From NCBI RefSeq assembly GCF_036186745.1, contig NZ_CP108086.1:5084001-5148000 (forward strand): DNA of 64,000 nt. Reading direction: 5' to 3'. Shown in pieces: positions 63,573 to 64,000 of this stretch (position 1 is its first letter; every line of letters begins with the position of its first letter). A program made the position numbers and the translations under genes. The DNA is from Microbispora hainanensis (GTDB lineage Bacteria; Actinomycetota; Actinomycetes; Streptosporangiales; Streptosporangiaceae). The notes beneath the pieces were generated by a model. It had not been told where the DNA came from and made no database searches. It saw only the letters and a program-made list of their open reading frames with translations.

Positions 63573-63671
63573 TCCCACGGTCCCTCGGCCCGACCGGCGG
63601 CCCGGCATCCCGGGCGGCCAAGGCGGTCCGGGAGGCCGACAGCTCCGAGAGGCCCGACAGGGAGGCCGCAA

Positions 63672-64000
63672 GTGCGTGACGCCACACGCCGCGCCGTCGT
63701 CTGGGAGGCGCTGCGCGCGCTCCTGGCCGAGCGGACGGCCGCCACCGGGCGCGAGACGCTCGACATCGTCGACGCCGGCGGTGGCACGGGCGGTTTCGCC
63801 GTGCCGCTGGCCACGCTCGGGCACACCGTGACGGTGGTCGACTCGACCCCCGACTCGCTGGCCGCACTGGAGCGCCGCGCCGCCGAGACGGGCGTCGGCG
63901 TGAAGGGCCTGCAGGGCGACGCCGCCGACCTCGGCGACCTGCTGGCGCCCGGCAGCGCCGACCTGGTGCTGTGTCACAGCGTGCTGGAGTACGTCGAGGA
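63672..64000 (+). CDS. SAM-dependent methyltransferase, 5' end only
   Basis: First 109 codons of a class I methyltransferase running off the right edge. The SAM-binding loop is IVDAGGGTGGFAVPLA, the ribose-binding acidic residue VTVVDSTPDSL, and motif III-like LVLCHSVLEYVE follows. GTG start at 63672 with GGGAGG 7 nt upstream. Such methyltransferases are commonly found near the SAV_6107 and mraZ region in actinobacteria. Substrate unknown. Confidence 0.85.
   Translation, partial: MRDATRRAVVWEALRALLAERTAATGRETLDIVDAGGGTGGFAVPLATLGHTVTVVDSTPDSLAALERRAAETGVGVKGLQGDAADLGDLLAPGSADLVLCHSVLEYVE

Overview
The window is a 64-kb piece of chromosome from a high-GC actinobacterium. BldD, mIHF, many GTG/TTG starts, several apparent leaderless promoters and 4-8 bp stop/start overlaps point to a filamentous actinomycete. 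The gene content best suits the Streptosporangiales (Streptosporangium/Nonomuraea/Microbispora-like), but this is inferred from gene content only. Almost everything is chromosomal housekeeping; I see no prophage, insertion sequence, CRISPR array, rRNA or tRNA.

Layout. 0-4.3 kb: the start of a polyprenyl diphosphate synthase gene, divergent metF, a GNAT/YbaK pair, an L,D-transpeptidase and a HEPN-domain gene behind a promoter with a LexA-like palindrome. 4.4-6.4 kb: a PIN/ribbon-helix-helix toxin-antitoxin pair and arginine deiminase. 6.6-17.6 kb: bldD facing the complete pyrimidine operon pyrR-pyrB-pyrC-carA-carB-pyrK-pyrD-pyrF, whose leader has a PyrR-type hairpin pairing with the pyrR ribosome-binding site. 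17.8-31.8 kb: mihF, gmk, rpoZ, coaBC, a small orphan, metK, a helicase-dead priA full of repeats, two tandem unrecognised paralogues, def, fmt and rsmB. 32-34.3 kb: an HxlR regulator fused to a peroxiredoxin, divergent from an MFS exporter. 34.4-41.5 kb: rpe and a five-gene oligopeptide-type ABC operon (oppCABDF order). 41.5-46.8 kb: an FMN-riboswitch-controlled riboflavin operon (ribD-ribE-ribM-ribBA-ribH) and a PH-domain gene. 47-50.8 kb: a sulfonate uptake and desulfonation operon (ssuC-ssuB-ssuA-ssuD). 50.9-55.4 kb: a variable patch with gene remnants, a lipoprotein, a cysteine-rich secreted mini-protein, repeat arrays, DUF4031 and HD-domain genes, a truncated ubiX and an ArsR repressor with a palindromic operator. 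55.5-59.2 kb: a MoxR/CoxE/XdhC/MocA operon for maturing a molybdenum hydroxylase that is not itself in the window. 59.3-64 kb: a DUF574 methyltransferase, an F420-type luciferase-family oxidoreductase, pepQ-efp-nusB and the start of another methyltransferase.

The genes form a few coherent modules: de novo UMP synthesis, riboflavin synthesis and uptake, sulfonate-sulfur scavenging, peptide import, translation initiation processing (def-fmt-rsmB) and elongation/termination factors (efp-nusB). Two features run through the whole window. Short-period tandem repeats recur at gene edges and inside low-complexity protein segments (coaBC, priA, ssuB, flanks of rsmB, rpe, ribH and the HD gene). Operons are tightly packed. 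The points I would follow first are the HxlR-peroxiredoxin fusion, which has exactly one cysteine per domain; the six-cysteine secreted mini-protein; the tandem paralogue pair; and the perfect 24-bp palindrome between opp and rib.
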